Shown piece after piece: positions 31,992 through 43,700 of a stretch of 64,000 bases of DNA. The DNA lies in contig JAWWNJ010000011.1 of NCBI GenBank assembly GCA_037176885.1, positions 310,001 through 374,000 on the forward strand, in the 5' to 3' direction. Each line of letters opens with the position of its first letter. The first letter of the stretch is position 1. The notes under the pieces are model-generated. The model had not been told where the DNA came from and searched no databases. It was given only the letters and a program-made list of their open reading frames with translations. The position numbers and the translations under genes are program-made. Source of the DNA: Favolaschia claudopus. Lineage: Eukaryota; Basidiomycota; Agaricomycetes; Agaricales; Mycenaceae.

Positions 31992-33456
31992 TCATTGCCT
32001 TGGAGGATTGAACCGAAACTCCAGTGGCGAGTTCATAGTAGTAGAAGTAATACCAGTCACAGTCGACAAATGCCCCCTCGGTTGAATCGTACAACTCTCC
32101 CTCGACGCATTCGAATGCAAACCAAGGCTATTCCGTTGCTCGTCTGGCGGTGGAAACGAAAACGTGTTACGATGAGCACGCTCCACCGTCGACGCTTCTT
32201 CACCTCCGCCTTCCGTCGAGTCCACGTCCACAAGCGACTCCGGGATGGCCGGTAATGACTTGGTTGGCGAGATGTCGGAGCGTCGCTTGCTGGGAGGGAG
32301 TTGTGGCGGGACGCTCTCGTAGGAAAGCGATTCAGACAACGGATCTGACCTCGAGTTCGAGCTCGAAACATCGGAAGATGATTCGGACGTGACTCCGCTA
32401 GTTCCAGTAAAGCTTTCATCCTCACGGGCAAGTTCCCGCAGTCGAGACACCAGATACTGAGGATGCAGTGAATCGTTCGCGAACGAGACACGGCGGGGGA
32501 AATTGGCAACAGGTAGTGAAGACGATCTCTGAGGTGGAAAGCCGTCACGAAAATGAATCTTGTAAGGCGCTGAAATTTCAGGTGCTGCAAACTTCCCTTC
32601 CGCGTCCGGAGTTGTGGAGAACTTCTCGAAAGCAGCCTCGGAGCGCCGGAGACGTCGAAGGCGCCGACGGAAGATGCAAATAGCGACGGAGGCAAGAACG
32701 ATTACCGCAATTACGGCGAGCAAGCCTGTCGTAATCCCGAGAACCACAGCGGTTGTACGGTCGGATCTTTTGGGACCGGAGGAAGGGGTGGAGCTTTTGG
32801 CGCGACAACAGAAGAAAGGCCACAACGCATCAGTATTTTTAGAAAAAAATTCGTGATAAGTAATAGAACGTACGTCGGGGGCGGATCAGCGACACCGCTG
32901 CTCAAACTTGATGCGGTGGTCCCGACGACAACAGAAGAGGAAGAAGAGAAGGACGTTGCCCCGGGTGCTACATCAACTTCTTCACTTCTTGCCAGCAGGC
33001 TGTAAACATGATTAATGATTCAAAACCTCGGACAACAGTGTATTGTGTCAAGCCGCACCTCAGTCCGGACATTGCGCGAAATGTTCCGTTGCTAGAGAGC
33101 AAGTTGAATGATTGGTCCTCTCATAGAAGGGAATGGGAGTTGCTGCTCACCTGCCTGGGAAAGAGACCACAGTCGAGTTCACCAGCGGTGGAATCTCAGT
33201 CAATTTGATTGCTGACCCATCCCCACCGAACCACAACTCCCATCCATTTAGGGGCTCAGAACCGTTCAACACCCACTGAATAGAAATCGACTCCCCGGCA
33301 ATAACAGGGGAGGGAATTAGCCCAAAGCTTAAAGCAGATGATGTTTGAAGAAGAAAAAGAAAATAAGGAAATCCGAATCTGCCGCAGCAGGTGTTCAGTC
33401 AACGACAACACACACAGAGAGAAAGGGACTGACAAAAAAAATCGGTTTGAGAACAT
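31992..33456 (-). CDS. type I single-pass membrane protein with small extracellular domain
   Basis: Exons 33456-33434, 33378-33151, 32999-32874 and 32793-31992 (392 aa). The signal peptide is built across the first intron (MFSNRFFLFGFPYFLFLLQ). A short beta-rich extracellular part (AGESISIQWVLNGSEPLNG, WELWFGGDG) recalls the GPI/Ser-Thr protein fold of fungal surface proteins. A Ser/Thr-rich stalk follows (SFSSSSSVVVGTTASS). The transmembrane helix is AVVLGITTGLLAVIAVIVLA followed by the stop-transfer FRRRLRRLRR. The cytosolic tail of about 210 residues is Ser/Pro-rich with many potential phosphosites. It resembles Mid2/Wsc-type surface sensors in architecture only. The acceptor of the last intron (AAAAG) is weak. 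Confidence 0.75.
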
Positions 33457-35122
33457 GGCACAAGAACTAGGCTGCGAAAAAGGTCGAGCCCGTTCAGCGG
33501 TCAGTTGGTGACGAAGAGGTCCGAGGCCATTGTAGGAGGATACTGCGGGGCTTTATACCCAAGGCCGAGAAGATATGAATACCTGACATAGCCTTCGCAA
33601 TTCGGTATGTCTTGAAGTTGATGAGTGAAGTGAATGGTTTGTCGAACTGCGACCGCTTGTAGGGCCTAAAATGGCAACGACATCCGATTGAAGCATCTTG
33701 ATCATTTGCGTTCAGCTCATGACGGACAACAAACTAATTGAGTGACCGGCCGTCGAGCACCAAGATTCTCGTTTCTCTGGCGAAGACGTTCGAAACTGCA
33801 TCACTGTCTCCAATGATAGGGCGTCTGGCTGTTGAGTCCGAGGCCGAAAACGGACTTTCAGAAGACGCAGTTGTATCATACCGAGGTCCAGGTGGCCACC
33901 GTTTCACAGAGGCCAAGGATGCTACTAAGGCATGAAACCGAATATGACCGTCGACCGGGATTCAGAAGGGAGGAAGGATGGTTAACGGTTGCTTGATGAT
34001 GGGTAACGAATGCAGTTCAGGTGATGGTAAGTGGAATACATACGCTGTATTGCCTATGACTGCACTGTGGCACTGTGGTCACCGTCGCCGCTCACGCTGA
34101 TATACACCCGCTCTCCCAGTCCAGGGACCAGAAGATCCAATTCTCTACCTCAAGTTCCGCAAGGGCGATTGAGGGTAAGAACTAAAGCTGCTGAAACCGT
34201 GGGTACCTGCAAAGCACAGAGACGACGAGATTCAGAAAAATCGGGCGATACACTGAAGGATCGGGCTGCCAGTGAGCAAGGTGGTGACTAGTGGCGGATT
34301 GGGTGGCGACAGGTGGTGACAAACAACCAAAAGAACAACACAACTCAGCTTTCTCACGCTCAAAACTGTGCCGGACCGGCATGCCGGATTTGCCCAACAG
34401 CTCTGAATTTACTATTTTTCTGTTGTACCTTTGCACTTCAAATCTCCGGACTCTCCGGCATTTATTTCGATACTTGTTTCTTATAGGTCAAGCTAAACCT
34501 CTCATGATTTTATGCAGGCCCAATGTCAAAAAGCATTCGCCGTTTTCTGAAAGTTTTTGATCTATGCTGTTACATCCATCAAGAATACATACCTTGATGA
34601 AAACGGGTTTTTCTTGCTACCTTCCTTTGGCCGTATCACTAAGAAACTTGCAGGATCTATAGCTTAATGGTATGAAATCAAATTCCGAAATGTCCGGATG
34701 TCTCAATTGAAGAGGGAGAAGAGAAAAATCGAAAATCCAGAGCCGTTGTGCAAATCCAGACCTATTTGACAGGAGAGTACGATCTCGTCGTCAAGGAAAA
34801 ACGTTGTGTAGAGTAACCGCTGCCAAACCGCTGCTCGTCGTTGTCGCCGTCCTCCACGCACTCGTCGATATCGTCCTCGACGCGCTCGAACCTTCGCTCG
34901 AAGAACATCGCGTGACCGCGAAGCGCCACGGTGCTCGCCCGCCCGTAACATCATCTTCGCTGACGTTTCTCGACATTTTACGCGTTCCGTTGCGCGTCAG
35001 CTCAACTTACTCTTCGCAAGAAACGGATGCGCGGAAGTGAACCGCGCTACCGCAGTCGGCAATCGGCAACATAAATACCGAGTCCAGCTCGTAGCAGACT
35101 TGACTTTTGACCAAGCGGAACC
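33457..35122. other. intergenic, no supported gene
   Basis: About 1.7 kb of divergent promoter space between the membrane-protein gene and the FMO gene. An A-box-like TAGCTTAATGG near 34660 was examined as a possible tRNA and rejected. An ATAAATA box lies near 35071, about 50 nt ahead of the FMO start. Confidence 0.4.
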
Positions 35123-37440
35123 ATGCCTCAAATCGTGGTCATCGGTGCGGGGTACGTGCTAGGCGCGATTTAAAGTCAATTTTGCACACTTCTGTACGCA
35201 GTATCGGCGGCCTAACTTTCGGTATCGCCCTGAGACGCCAGTTGGGTCGCGGGTTCGATCATTTTGTGGTAGGTTCTTGTCATTGCCCTTCGAATTCTTG
35301 ATATTGGACTAACTGTGTCGCGAAAGATTTACGAGAAAGCTACGGATGTCGGAGGCACATGGCGGGTCAGTTTCGTCTCCTTCACCTCAGTCATTCCACT
35401 CATTACATCCGTTCGTTCATAGGACAACATCTATCCAGTGCGTCACACGACAGTTCTTGGATGCCTGCTAACATGATATTCCAAGGGCGCAACCTCAGAC
35501 GTCGCCACACACTTCTACTCCGCCTCGACCGATTTAAATCCCGACTGGTCGGCCACTCACACCCCCCAGCCCGAAATGTACGAATATTGGCGCAAGCTCG
35601 CGTCCAAATACAACCTATACCGCCACATCGTATTCAACCGCACCGTCGTCTCAGCTACCTGGGACGCCGCCGAAAACCTATACCGCATCGTCACGAAAGA
35701 CGTTATAACCGGCGAAGAGTTCTCCACCACGGCAAAGATTCTCATTTCCGCCATTGGCATTCTGGAAATACCCAACTACCCCAAGATTGCCGGGCTTGAG
35801 TCGTTCAAGGGCCAGAAGTTTCATTCGGCGCGATGGGATACTGGTGTTGACTTGAGGGGGAAAAGGGTGGCCGTCGTTGGAAATGGTGCTTCCGCGTGAG
35901 TGGCTCCACTATTTCATTGAAGCCCAAGTAACGAAACGCGGCGCAGGATACAATTCATCCCTCACATCTCCGAGGATGCAACCGTTCAAATCACTGAGTT
36001 CTGTAGGACTCCAAACTGGATGGTTCCACCTGTACGTACCTAGCCTCACGCAGCTAACTCTGACTAAAAGCGTGTTCAACCTCCGATTACCTTTTAGATG
36101 CGCGCAAAATTCAGCCCCTTCTGGAAATGGTCGTTCAGATACATTCCTTTATGGATGAGGCTCTACAGATTGTTCCTCTACAGCCGGGTGCGCTGTCGAT
36201 TTCACGCATCTTGCTTTCGTCCCGTCGCTAATTCGTATATACTCAGTCTGAGCTAAACTACTTGACAAACTTCGCTAACCCGAAAATACGAGCGAAAACA
36301 ACCGGTGTCAGTTCCTCTGCTTGTCGACCGATTATCATCGTTGAAGCTCACACGTCCCATCTAGTTGCTAACAGGCTACATCAAGGCAGTCGCGCCGAAA
36401 GAGTACCACGACAAGCTTATCCCTGATTATAGTGCGTTTGTCTTGTTCAGATTCAGGTCTTTTATGTTGAACAACATTTCGCTACGTAGCTCTCGGCTGC
36501 AAGCGTCTGCTCCTCGATACAAGCTTCCTTCGGTCTCTGCACCGCCCGAACGTCGATCTCAACTGGGATGGAATTCAGTCTGTTTCGGAGGAGGGCATTA
36601 TCACGAAGACAGGTTAGCGTCTGATTCCATCCCTGCGTAATGCAATGTATCTGAGATATTCTAGGCCAGAAATTGCCTTATGACGTGATCATCTTCGCAA
36701 CGGGCTTCACTGCGGTGGGTCCTTTCTTCACTTCGCGGTAGTACAAAAAGGTGACGAGCTAATCTAAATAGGATCGTTATCTCATCAACGTTGTTGGCGA
36801 GAAAGGAATGTCCGTCCAAGATTACTATGATTCCCAGGAAGGGCCGAAAGCGTACTTGGGTTGCACCGTCCCAGGGTTTCCGAATTTCTTCATGATCGCT
36901 GGTACGTCGCAGCTACTACAAAACTTATTACTCTAATATGCTTGATTAACATCCGAACAGGACCGAACATTGCTACTGGTCACACCTCCGCCATCTACAC
37001 TGAAGAAATCCAGGTGAGTTTCTCCATCGCCTCCCCCTTCCCCACTAACAAATCCATCTCAACCTCTATAGATCAACTACATCATGAAATTCGTCAAACC
37101 CCTCCTCTCCAACCTCGTCACCTCCTTCACCGTAACCCCCCGCGCAACAGACGCCTACAACGACCTCCTCCAAGCGCGCCTCGCGAGATCCGTCTGGACC
37201 GACTGCGTCTCGTGGTACCGCACCGGCGGCGGCAAAGGCAGAGTCACGAGCATATTCCCTGGGCCGATGTTTCTGTTTGCACATTGGTTGAGGCGGCCGA
37301 AGTGGGAGGACTATGTTGTTAATGCCAAGTCGCGCAGGTGGGCATGGAGGGTGTGGCGCGAGAGGTGGTTTAGGAGGTTGAACCCGTTCCAGTGGCTCGC
37401 GATGCTTGGGGGTGTATTCTTGACCTGGCTTGCGGGCTGA
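35123..37440 (+). CDS. FAD/NADPH monooxygenase (Baeyer-Villiger / FMO type)
   Basis: Class B flavin monooxygenase. Exons are 35123-35151, 35202-35268, 35327-35365, 35423-35437 (15 nt), 35486-35895, 35947-36031, 36098-36187, 36247-36304, 36375-36431, 36490-36612, 36665-36714, 36772-36901, 36961-37013 and 37072-37440 (524 aa), all in phase. Motifs: first Rossmann loop VVIGAGIGGL, then [18 protein letters not shown]. The monooxygenase fingerprint region is [13 protein letters not shown]. The second Rossmann loop is VVGNGASA, and the late ATG motif is IIFATGFTA. The segment [10 protein letters not shown] is typical of cyclohexanone-type BVMOs. The C-terminus ends in a hydrophobic stretch ([17 protein letters not shown]) that could be a tail anchor. 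Substrate unknown; it would fit a terpenoid or ketone pathway. Confidence 0.9.
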
Positions 37441-37887
37441 AATAAGGACTGATCGATTGGATTTACGTGGTGTGTACAAATTCTAACCATAACGCTGATA
37501 TAGTTTCCGTTGAAAATCAGTGTCTTTGGAATTAATATCGTTCATACTTGTAGTATTTCATCGGCATGTCGGCCTCGTTGATCATACACCGTTCGGCAGT
37601 CCTGGCAATTCAGCCAATGCACTTGCCGATCGAACGGTGAACGGCCGACTCAGTGCCGGGTTCAACCTTCGACGTTTCGAGTTACGCGGTTTCGATGAGC
37701 AGCCAGACACACCAACGGTCTCGGAACTCTGTTAGTCCTAGAGATATCATTGGTGCAGAATCCGAACCAGACCTACAGTAAATACTGAAATGATCGGAGC
37801 TTTCTCATCACGATTACACGCCTCCGATTCAAAAACTGTTCAAAAGCCCCAACATCGTTCAACTCAATACAAACACACCCACCGCCC
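37441..37887. other. intergenic region between FMO and MDR gene A
   Basis: About 450 nt, holding the FMO 3' end and the gene A promoter. No other feature. Confidence 0.45.
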
Positions 37888-38943
37888 ATGACGACCACCA
37901 CTTTGAATAGAGCTGCATGGCTCCGTGGCCCTAAAGCCACCCCTCTAGAGATCGGTCCCGCGCCGATGCCCACCCCGCACGGAACCGAAGTTGTGGTTCA
38001 AGTACACTCCGTCGCGCTCAACCCCGCCGACGCAGCCATCCAGAAACTCGGCGTCGTCCTCGAGGCAGACCACTACCCATACATCCTCGGCTTCGACATC
38101 GCCGGCGTCATCACCGCCGTTGGACCCGACAACAAACGCTTCCAACCCGGCGATCGAGTTACCGCCCTCGGTATCGCGTATGCGCTCAAGGACACCAGAT
38201 ATAGTGCTTTCCAGCATTACGCTGTCGTAGACGAACCTGTTCTAGCGAAGATCCCGGATTCCCTGAGCTTCAACGACGCGTGCGTGCTGGGCGCCGGACT
38301 GAGCACCGCCGCCGACGCTTTGTTCAATCGTAATGCCATGGCCCTTGATTTCCCTAAACCTGGCGGTAACAAGCCGAATGGAAAGATCTTGCTTGTATGG
38401 GGCGGAGCGTCCAGCGTCGGCGCATGCGCCATCCAAGCCGCCAAAGCCGCTGGGTACACCATCGCCGCGACCGCGAGTGCCCGCAATTTCGATCTGCTGC
38501 GTGAAATCGGTGCGGAATATGTGTTCGACTATGCCAGCGCCACCGTCATCGAGGACATCGTCGATGCGCTCAAGGATAAAGTCGAGATGGCGGGTATCTT
38601 CTGCGCGATCATCGACCCCGCCGTTTTAGCGCAATGCGCGACTATCTCGGGGCGGCTTGGTGGGAAGAAGCATGTTGGTACCGTGCGTCCTCCGGGGTTC
38701 CCACCGTTGGAGAATTGGCCCCAGGAAATCGAGATCAGCGAGTGTAATTGCTGTGACGTTGCGAAGAATGAAGTTGGCCCTGCGGTATGGGGATCGTGGC
38801 TAGAGGCGGCGTTGGCGGATGGGAGTATGAAGTGTCGGCCGAGGTGCGAGGTTGTGGGTAAGGGGCTCGAAGGGTTACAGGGTGCGCTTGATTTGATGTT
38901 CAAGGGCGTTAGCGCGAAGAAGTTGGTGGTTGAGATTATTTGA
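37888..38943 (+). CDS. MDR-family zinc-independent alcohol dehydrogenase / enoyl reductase (gene A)
   Basis: Intronless, 351 aa, which is striking among intron-rich neighbours. It has a GroES-like N-terminal domain (GTEVVVQVHSVALNPADAAI, YILGFDIAGVITAVGP, GDRVTAL) followed by a Rossmann domain with the NADPH loop LVWGGASSVGACAIQAAKAA. It lacks the Cys/His ligands of classic zinc alcohol dehydrogenases, as do the trans-acting enoyl reductases of the ToxD/LovC type. It probably reduces a C=C or carbonyl group using NADPH. Its last 119 codons, from 38581 on, are the left edge of the duplicated 9.96-kb unit, and two 3' fragments of a close relative recur at 48541 and 58499. Confidence 0.88.
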   Translation: MTTTTLNRAAWLRGPKATPLEIGPAPMPTPHGTEVVVQVHSVALNPADAAIQKLGVVLEADHYPYILGFDIAGVITAVGPDNKRFQPGDRVTALGIAYALKDTRYSAFQHYAVVDEPVLAKIPDSLSFNDACVLGAGLSTAADALFNRNAMALDFPKPGGNKPNGKILLVWGGASSVGACAIQAAKAAGYTIAATASARNFDLLREIGAEYVFDYASATVIEDIVDALKDKVEMAGIFCAIIDPAVLAQCATISGRLGGKKHVGTVRPPGFPPLENWPQEIEISECNCCDVAKNEVGPAVWGSWLEAALADGSMKCRPRCEVVGKGLEGLQGALDLMFKGVSAKKLVVEII

Positions 38944-39478
38944 GTGTACTGTATTGTTCTTCTTCCCTTGAAAATTATCATACAGAGTCGTTCAAGTTGT
39001 AAAATCGAGTGTTTCGAAGATCGGAATGGCAGCATCATTGATTGCCGGAGGGAGCACGAACGGGTAGCGAGAGTTGCGTGGAGAGACAGCAGTCCGTAGG
39101 CAGCGATAAGTAGTCGATTACAAGACTGAACCAGAACCTCCAAGTCGAAAAAATGTGATCAACATCAGTTTAACCGAGAGTTACATATATGGTTGGCAGA
39201 TCCGTTGAACGGTTGAACCTGACAAACTTCGTCATCTTCTGAAGATAAAATGCGCGTTGGATTTCGAGTGTAGAGCATGGAAGTTGCTGCTGTTGGAGGT
39301 TGCGATCAGTCGCGTTCGTTTAAAATGGGTGCTTGCGAGCGGACATCGCGTATGCAAGCTGATGCAATTCCGGGTGTCTCTCCGAATCAATGCATTTTCG
39401 AGTGGACCTGCGATGAACGGCGTGTCGGGTATATTTCACGATCTTTTTCTGCTCGGATGTCTATCCGAAGGATTCGCC
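38944..39478. other. intergenic region A-B1
   Basis: Gene A 3' end and promoter of B1. Related sequence precedes B2 and B3, diverged by scattered substitutions and short indels up to about 39250 and then nearly identical. Confidence 0.6.
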
Positions 39479-39485
39479 TATAAAG
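39479..39485 (+). promoter_or_regulatory. TATA box of gene B1 (also at 49437 and 59394)
   Basis: TATAAAG 51 nt before the ATG at 39530. It is preserved in all three copies and shows that the longer open frame beginning at 39257 is not the coding start. Confidence 0.65.
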
Positions 39486-39529
39486 AAATAAAAGCAGACC
39501 TCATCCCCCCACAAAATTCACGACTCACA

Positions 39530-40576
39530 ATGTCTTCGAACGTCAACAAAGCAGCTTGGATCCCTGCCCCCAAAGCGACACCCCTCGAGGTCGGGCCTGC
39601 GCCGATGCCCACCCCTCAAGGCACCGAAGTCGCGATCCAAATCCATTCCGTCGCGCTCAACCCAGCGGATCCCGTCGTACAGCGCCTCGCCATCCTACTC
39701 GAGCCGAAAGACTACCCCTTCATCCTGGGTTGCGACATGGCGGGCACAGTAGTGGCCGCCGGGCCCTCCAGCACCTTCAAGCCGGGCGACCGCGTCACAG
39801 CCCTGGCTGCTTCCTGGGGTCGCAAAGACCCGAAATACGGCGCCTTCCAGCTATACGCTCTGGCCGACACGCCGTTCCTGACGAAGATCCCCGACAACGT
39901 CAGCTTCAACGAGGGCTGCGTGCTCGGCCTGGGCCTCACCACTGCCGCATACGCTCTATTCAACCCCGACACCCTGGCACTAGACCTCCCCAAGCCGGGT
40001 GGGAATGCGCCGAATGGCAAGATCGTGCTCGTGTGGGGTGGCGCATCGAGTGTCGGCGCGTGCGGTATTCAGGCAGCCAAAGCGGCGGGTTACACCATCG
40101 CTTCTACCGCGAGCGCGCGGAACTTCGATCTACTCCGCGAGATGGGCGTCGAGTACGTGTTCGATTACTCCAGCGCCACCGTGATCGACGACATCGTCGC
40201 CGCTCTGAAGGGGAAGGGCGAGATGGCGGGCATCTTCTCCGCTATTGGCAAGCCCGAGACTCTAATCCAGTGCGCCGCCGTCATTCAGCGCCTCGAGGGA
40301 AGACAGCATGTGGCCACTGTGCGTCCACCTGGGTTTCCCGCTGTAGAGAATTGGCCGGAAGGAGTCGAGATCAGCAACAATGCGAGCAGTCATATGAACA
40401 GTGAGATGAGCGGCGCGGTCTGGGGCGCTTGGTTGGAGGCGGCGTTGAGAGATGGGAGTATGAAGTGTCGACCCAAGTATGAGGTTGTTGGCAAGGGTCT
40501 GGAAGCGGTACAGGATGCGATGGATTTAATGTCGAAGGGGGTCAGTGCGAAGAAATTAGTAGTCGAGTTCATTTGA
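39530..40576 (+). CDS. MDR-family reductase, gene B copy 1
   Basis: Intronless, 348 aa, clearly paralogous to gene A (the same GTEVAIQIHSVALNPADPVV, GCDMAGTVVA, GDRVTALAAS and LVWGGASSVGACGIQAAKAA blocks, and an identical-looking C-terminus GVSAKKLVVEFI). The start is the ATG after the TATA box; an open frame upstream adds 91 unsupported codons. It has no zinc-ligand set and is probably an NADPH-dependent enoyl or quinone-type reductase. It is intact and nearly identical to B3. Together with A it shows two rounds of duplication: an old one making A and B, and a recent one copying B. Confidence 0.88.
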   Translation: MSSNVNKAAWIPAPKATPLEVGPAPMPTPQGTEVAIQIHSVALNPADPVVQRLAILLEPKDYPFILGCDMAGTVVAAGPSSTFKPGDRVTALAASWGRKDPKYGAFQLYALADTPFLTKIPDNVSFNEGCVLGLGLTTAAYALFNPDTLALDLPKPGGNAPNGKIVLVWGGASSVGACGIQAAKAAGYTIASTASARNFDLLREMGVEYVFDYSSATVIDDIVAALKGKGEMAGIFSAIGKPETLIQCAAVIQRLEGRQHVATVRPPGFPAVENWPEGVEISNNASSHMNSEMSGAVWGAWLEAALRDGSMKCRPKYEVVGKGLEAVQDAMDLMSKGVSAKKLVVEFI

Positions 40577-40747
40577 AGTGTCCTGCTGAATGCTACGACT
40601 GTATTGTTGGTTTCTCCACTGAACCTAAGTTTTGCTCATGGAAGCTGTCGCCAAGTTGTTTCGGCAAGTTCCGCCGTCGCACAAATAATCAACAACAACC
40701 GTAAATTCTATCCTCGTACAGTTCTTTTTCGCCTTTGTGAATACCAG

Positions 40748-43700
40748 TTAACGCGTCTCGCTGGCTTTCGTCAGCCACAACCGCAACGCCGCGCTCACCT
40801 TTCAGCACGTAACCCAACTCTCGCGAGACAGAGCTCGCTCAAGGTGCGTGTGCTGCCCACTTTTTCTCACACTTTTTTTCATCTCTCTCCCCCATGCAGC
40901 TTCCCCGAGGCCTCACGCCGGCGGCTTCGCCCTCACCGCCGCCTGTATCCTCCTCTCCTTCAACACTCCCCGCCACCTCCCGCCTGCCGTCTCACCTCCC
41001 CACTGACCCCTTCCAACTCTGTCTCCCCACTCCGCTCATTGCCACGGGACGACGTGAAGGACGACATTCCGCCCCAACGCCGCCGATTTCCATCCACCCA
41101 CGACGCGACGACGTCCCGCCCCTGCATTCCCACCGCTCATGCATTGCTGCCCCCGCGAGACTTCCGACTGTGGTTACGCCCGCGCCGCTCCCCGACGCTA
41201 CTCGTTCCGACCTCGACAACACCCCGTCTCGCCAACCCCCTCACGCGCTGACACCGCCACTTCAAGCCCCTCCCTCAAGCCCTCCCCTCCCGACTCTCGA
41301 GCTCTCCCTCCTCGCCGCCGCCCACTCCACCCTCAACCCCTTCAAGACACTTCCCCGCGCCGACACAGCACTCCCGCCCCTTCCCCGTTCCTCAAATAAC
41401 CCGAAAAATCCAAACTACGCGTTCGACTACCCGTCTGGACGCCTCCCCGCACCCGTGGGCCGCCCGAATCCCGCCGCTTCACGCTCCAAAACCCACCCGG
41501 CGCCGAAATTCCTCAAAGATTGTAAGTCTGTCTTCGAATCGACAAAAATCAAGTCCAAACTCACCTTGTCTTTCTCTCGTTTGCAGATCTCGCGTCAACG
41601 CCGTCAACTTCGCACGCCGCTGCCGCGCCGACTCCGCCCGCAAAACCCCCCGCTGAGCACCGGCCCGTCGTACATACTGTGTAAACTAACCATTTAGAGT
41701 CAATATATCGATTTTTTGACAAACTATTGCGCGAGATGAGTTGGGGAATTGAGGAATCGAGTCGGAATGAAGACTTACAGGCTACAGCTGCCGCTCTAAT
41801 TTGACTAGAGTACACCAACAATAAGCCTGCAACTTTGAGTTAGCGCGAATCGGGAGAAAGAGATTGAACGGAAATTACTCATAAGGAGGTAGGTTAGCTG
41901 GATTCAAAGAAATTGAGAAAGTCAGTACAAACACATTGAAACTCACCGCTGTTTGAATTCAATCGCCCGAGTGACAAAGTTCAAACTACGAGAATGAGAT
42001 AAAGCGGAGTTCAGACGAAAGGAAGATTAATAGCTCACCGGAGATTTGTATTCAAGTAGTTCTCAAAACGAGTCAGATGCCTACAGTAACATTGAATTCA
42101 AAGAGATTCGAAACGAAAAGAAACGAAGGATCACTCACCGAAGTCCTCAATTCATCTCACTCAAGGTAAGGTTCAATCCGCTCACAAAATCAACCACTCT
42201 ACTCAGTGAACGGCGCCTGAAATGAATGAATTCAATAAGAGGAACTCGAGGTTGAACTCACTAGACTTGGAAATAGGAATGGCGAGACTAGCTAGGGAGA
42301 AAACAAGTCAGAAACAGATCAAAATGAATGTAAGGATGTTAAAATTGAAATTGCTTACCGGCGGTCACGGCGCTAACCAGTCGAAATGCGAATCTCATTG
42401 CACATTGTCAGCGGCGAAGGATAAGATGAACACTGTCCAAATGGTCAGTGTTGAACAAATTGAAATAGCTGAATGGGACTCACTTTCAACGATCATAATG
42501 TAAGTGTATCGAATACACGAAGGTCAGTATGGGAGAGGTGAAGATGAAACCAAACACGTCGAAGTGGATTGAACTCACCTTCAATTGTACTCGAAGGATA
42601 CTTGAACGGGTGTTGATACTTACAGTTGAAGTCACAAAGGTAAGTAGTAATCGATACTTGAACAAGTTATCGTTATCGAACCAAATGTAAACCTATCGAG
42701 CGAAAGCTCGCCTTGAATGTTAGGGTCAGTGCACGCTCGAATCAACAGTTGTTTACCTTTTCAGAACGTTCGCGCTTGCGCGCGCGCGACTCAAATCAAA
42801 CCGACATAATTTCGGCCTTCAACAGAGTCAAAATCGCAGTCACTCACTCACCGTTTCGAGGATTAGAGCAGAATTCACTCACAATGCGGGCATAGTCTCG
42901 GCGTGTAATTGAAAGAGAAAGGAATAGGCGAAGTTGAATGCCGATTCAAACCGGCATAGTCCCGGCCTACCTGAATGCGATGGGTAACTTAGCAAGCAGT
43001 CGCCTGTGAACTAAGACTTGAACGTACCGTTATAGTTCCGGTCTCGCGGGTAAGTATTCGTTGAATGACAACAAAACCAGGGTGAGCTTTCAAAAACGAA
43101 GTCTGTCAGCGGTTCGACGACATAAACGGAATTGACTCACAATAGTTGGATAAGTTTAGCGTTGAAGTGAAAGCATAAGGTGGATTTGAAGTAGAATTCA
43201 AACAGTCGGAGTTTCGGCCTAGATGTATTCAAGATCGTAGTCTCGGTAGATAATGGTATGGTTTCGGTTGAGCAAGGACTGGGGATGAGGAAAGCATTAG
43301 AGATAAGGTAAGAGACTCGAATGAATGGATTGCGCACCTTTGTTGAACCTAAACTTCAACCCCAACGTCAACGTTCCCTCACATCTCTAACCCAATCCTT
43401 CAAACATATAGCGGTTGAATGAATAGAAGTATATCCTGAATGAATGTAGTCAGTAGAGTTAGCAGCAAGCTCAGTTAGTGACTAACCAAGCGCCGAAGCG
43501 AGCCGAGTATTGAACGATAGCTAGAGTACAGTAGCAACGTCAGATATACATAGAACGAAGACGAGTTGAATCGTTACTTACAGGGAGCATTCAAACTCGA
43601 ATTCAAATATTCGTAGTTTCGGCCTAAATGTTCAAATGTTCAAGTTAGCGAGCATTCGAGTGTGATGAAGATAAGGTTGAAGAAGTAGTTATGCGCACCA

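Noticed and set aside
34650..34725. A-box-like TAGCTTAATGG resembling a tRNA start
   Set aside because: No B-box (GGTTCRANTCC) at the right distance and no matching acceptor stem.
39257..39529. Upstream extension of gene B to 439 aa
   Set aside because: It crosses a TATAAAG box 51 nt before the ATG at 39530, lacks family similarity, and the family alignment starts at the later ATG.
40894..41697. 267-codon Pro/Ser-rich frame in S1
   Set aside because: The frame runs through an intron-like segment, changes frame in S2 because of one-base indels, and has low-complexity composition. C-rich DNA gives such open frames by chance.
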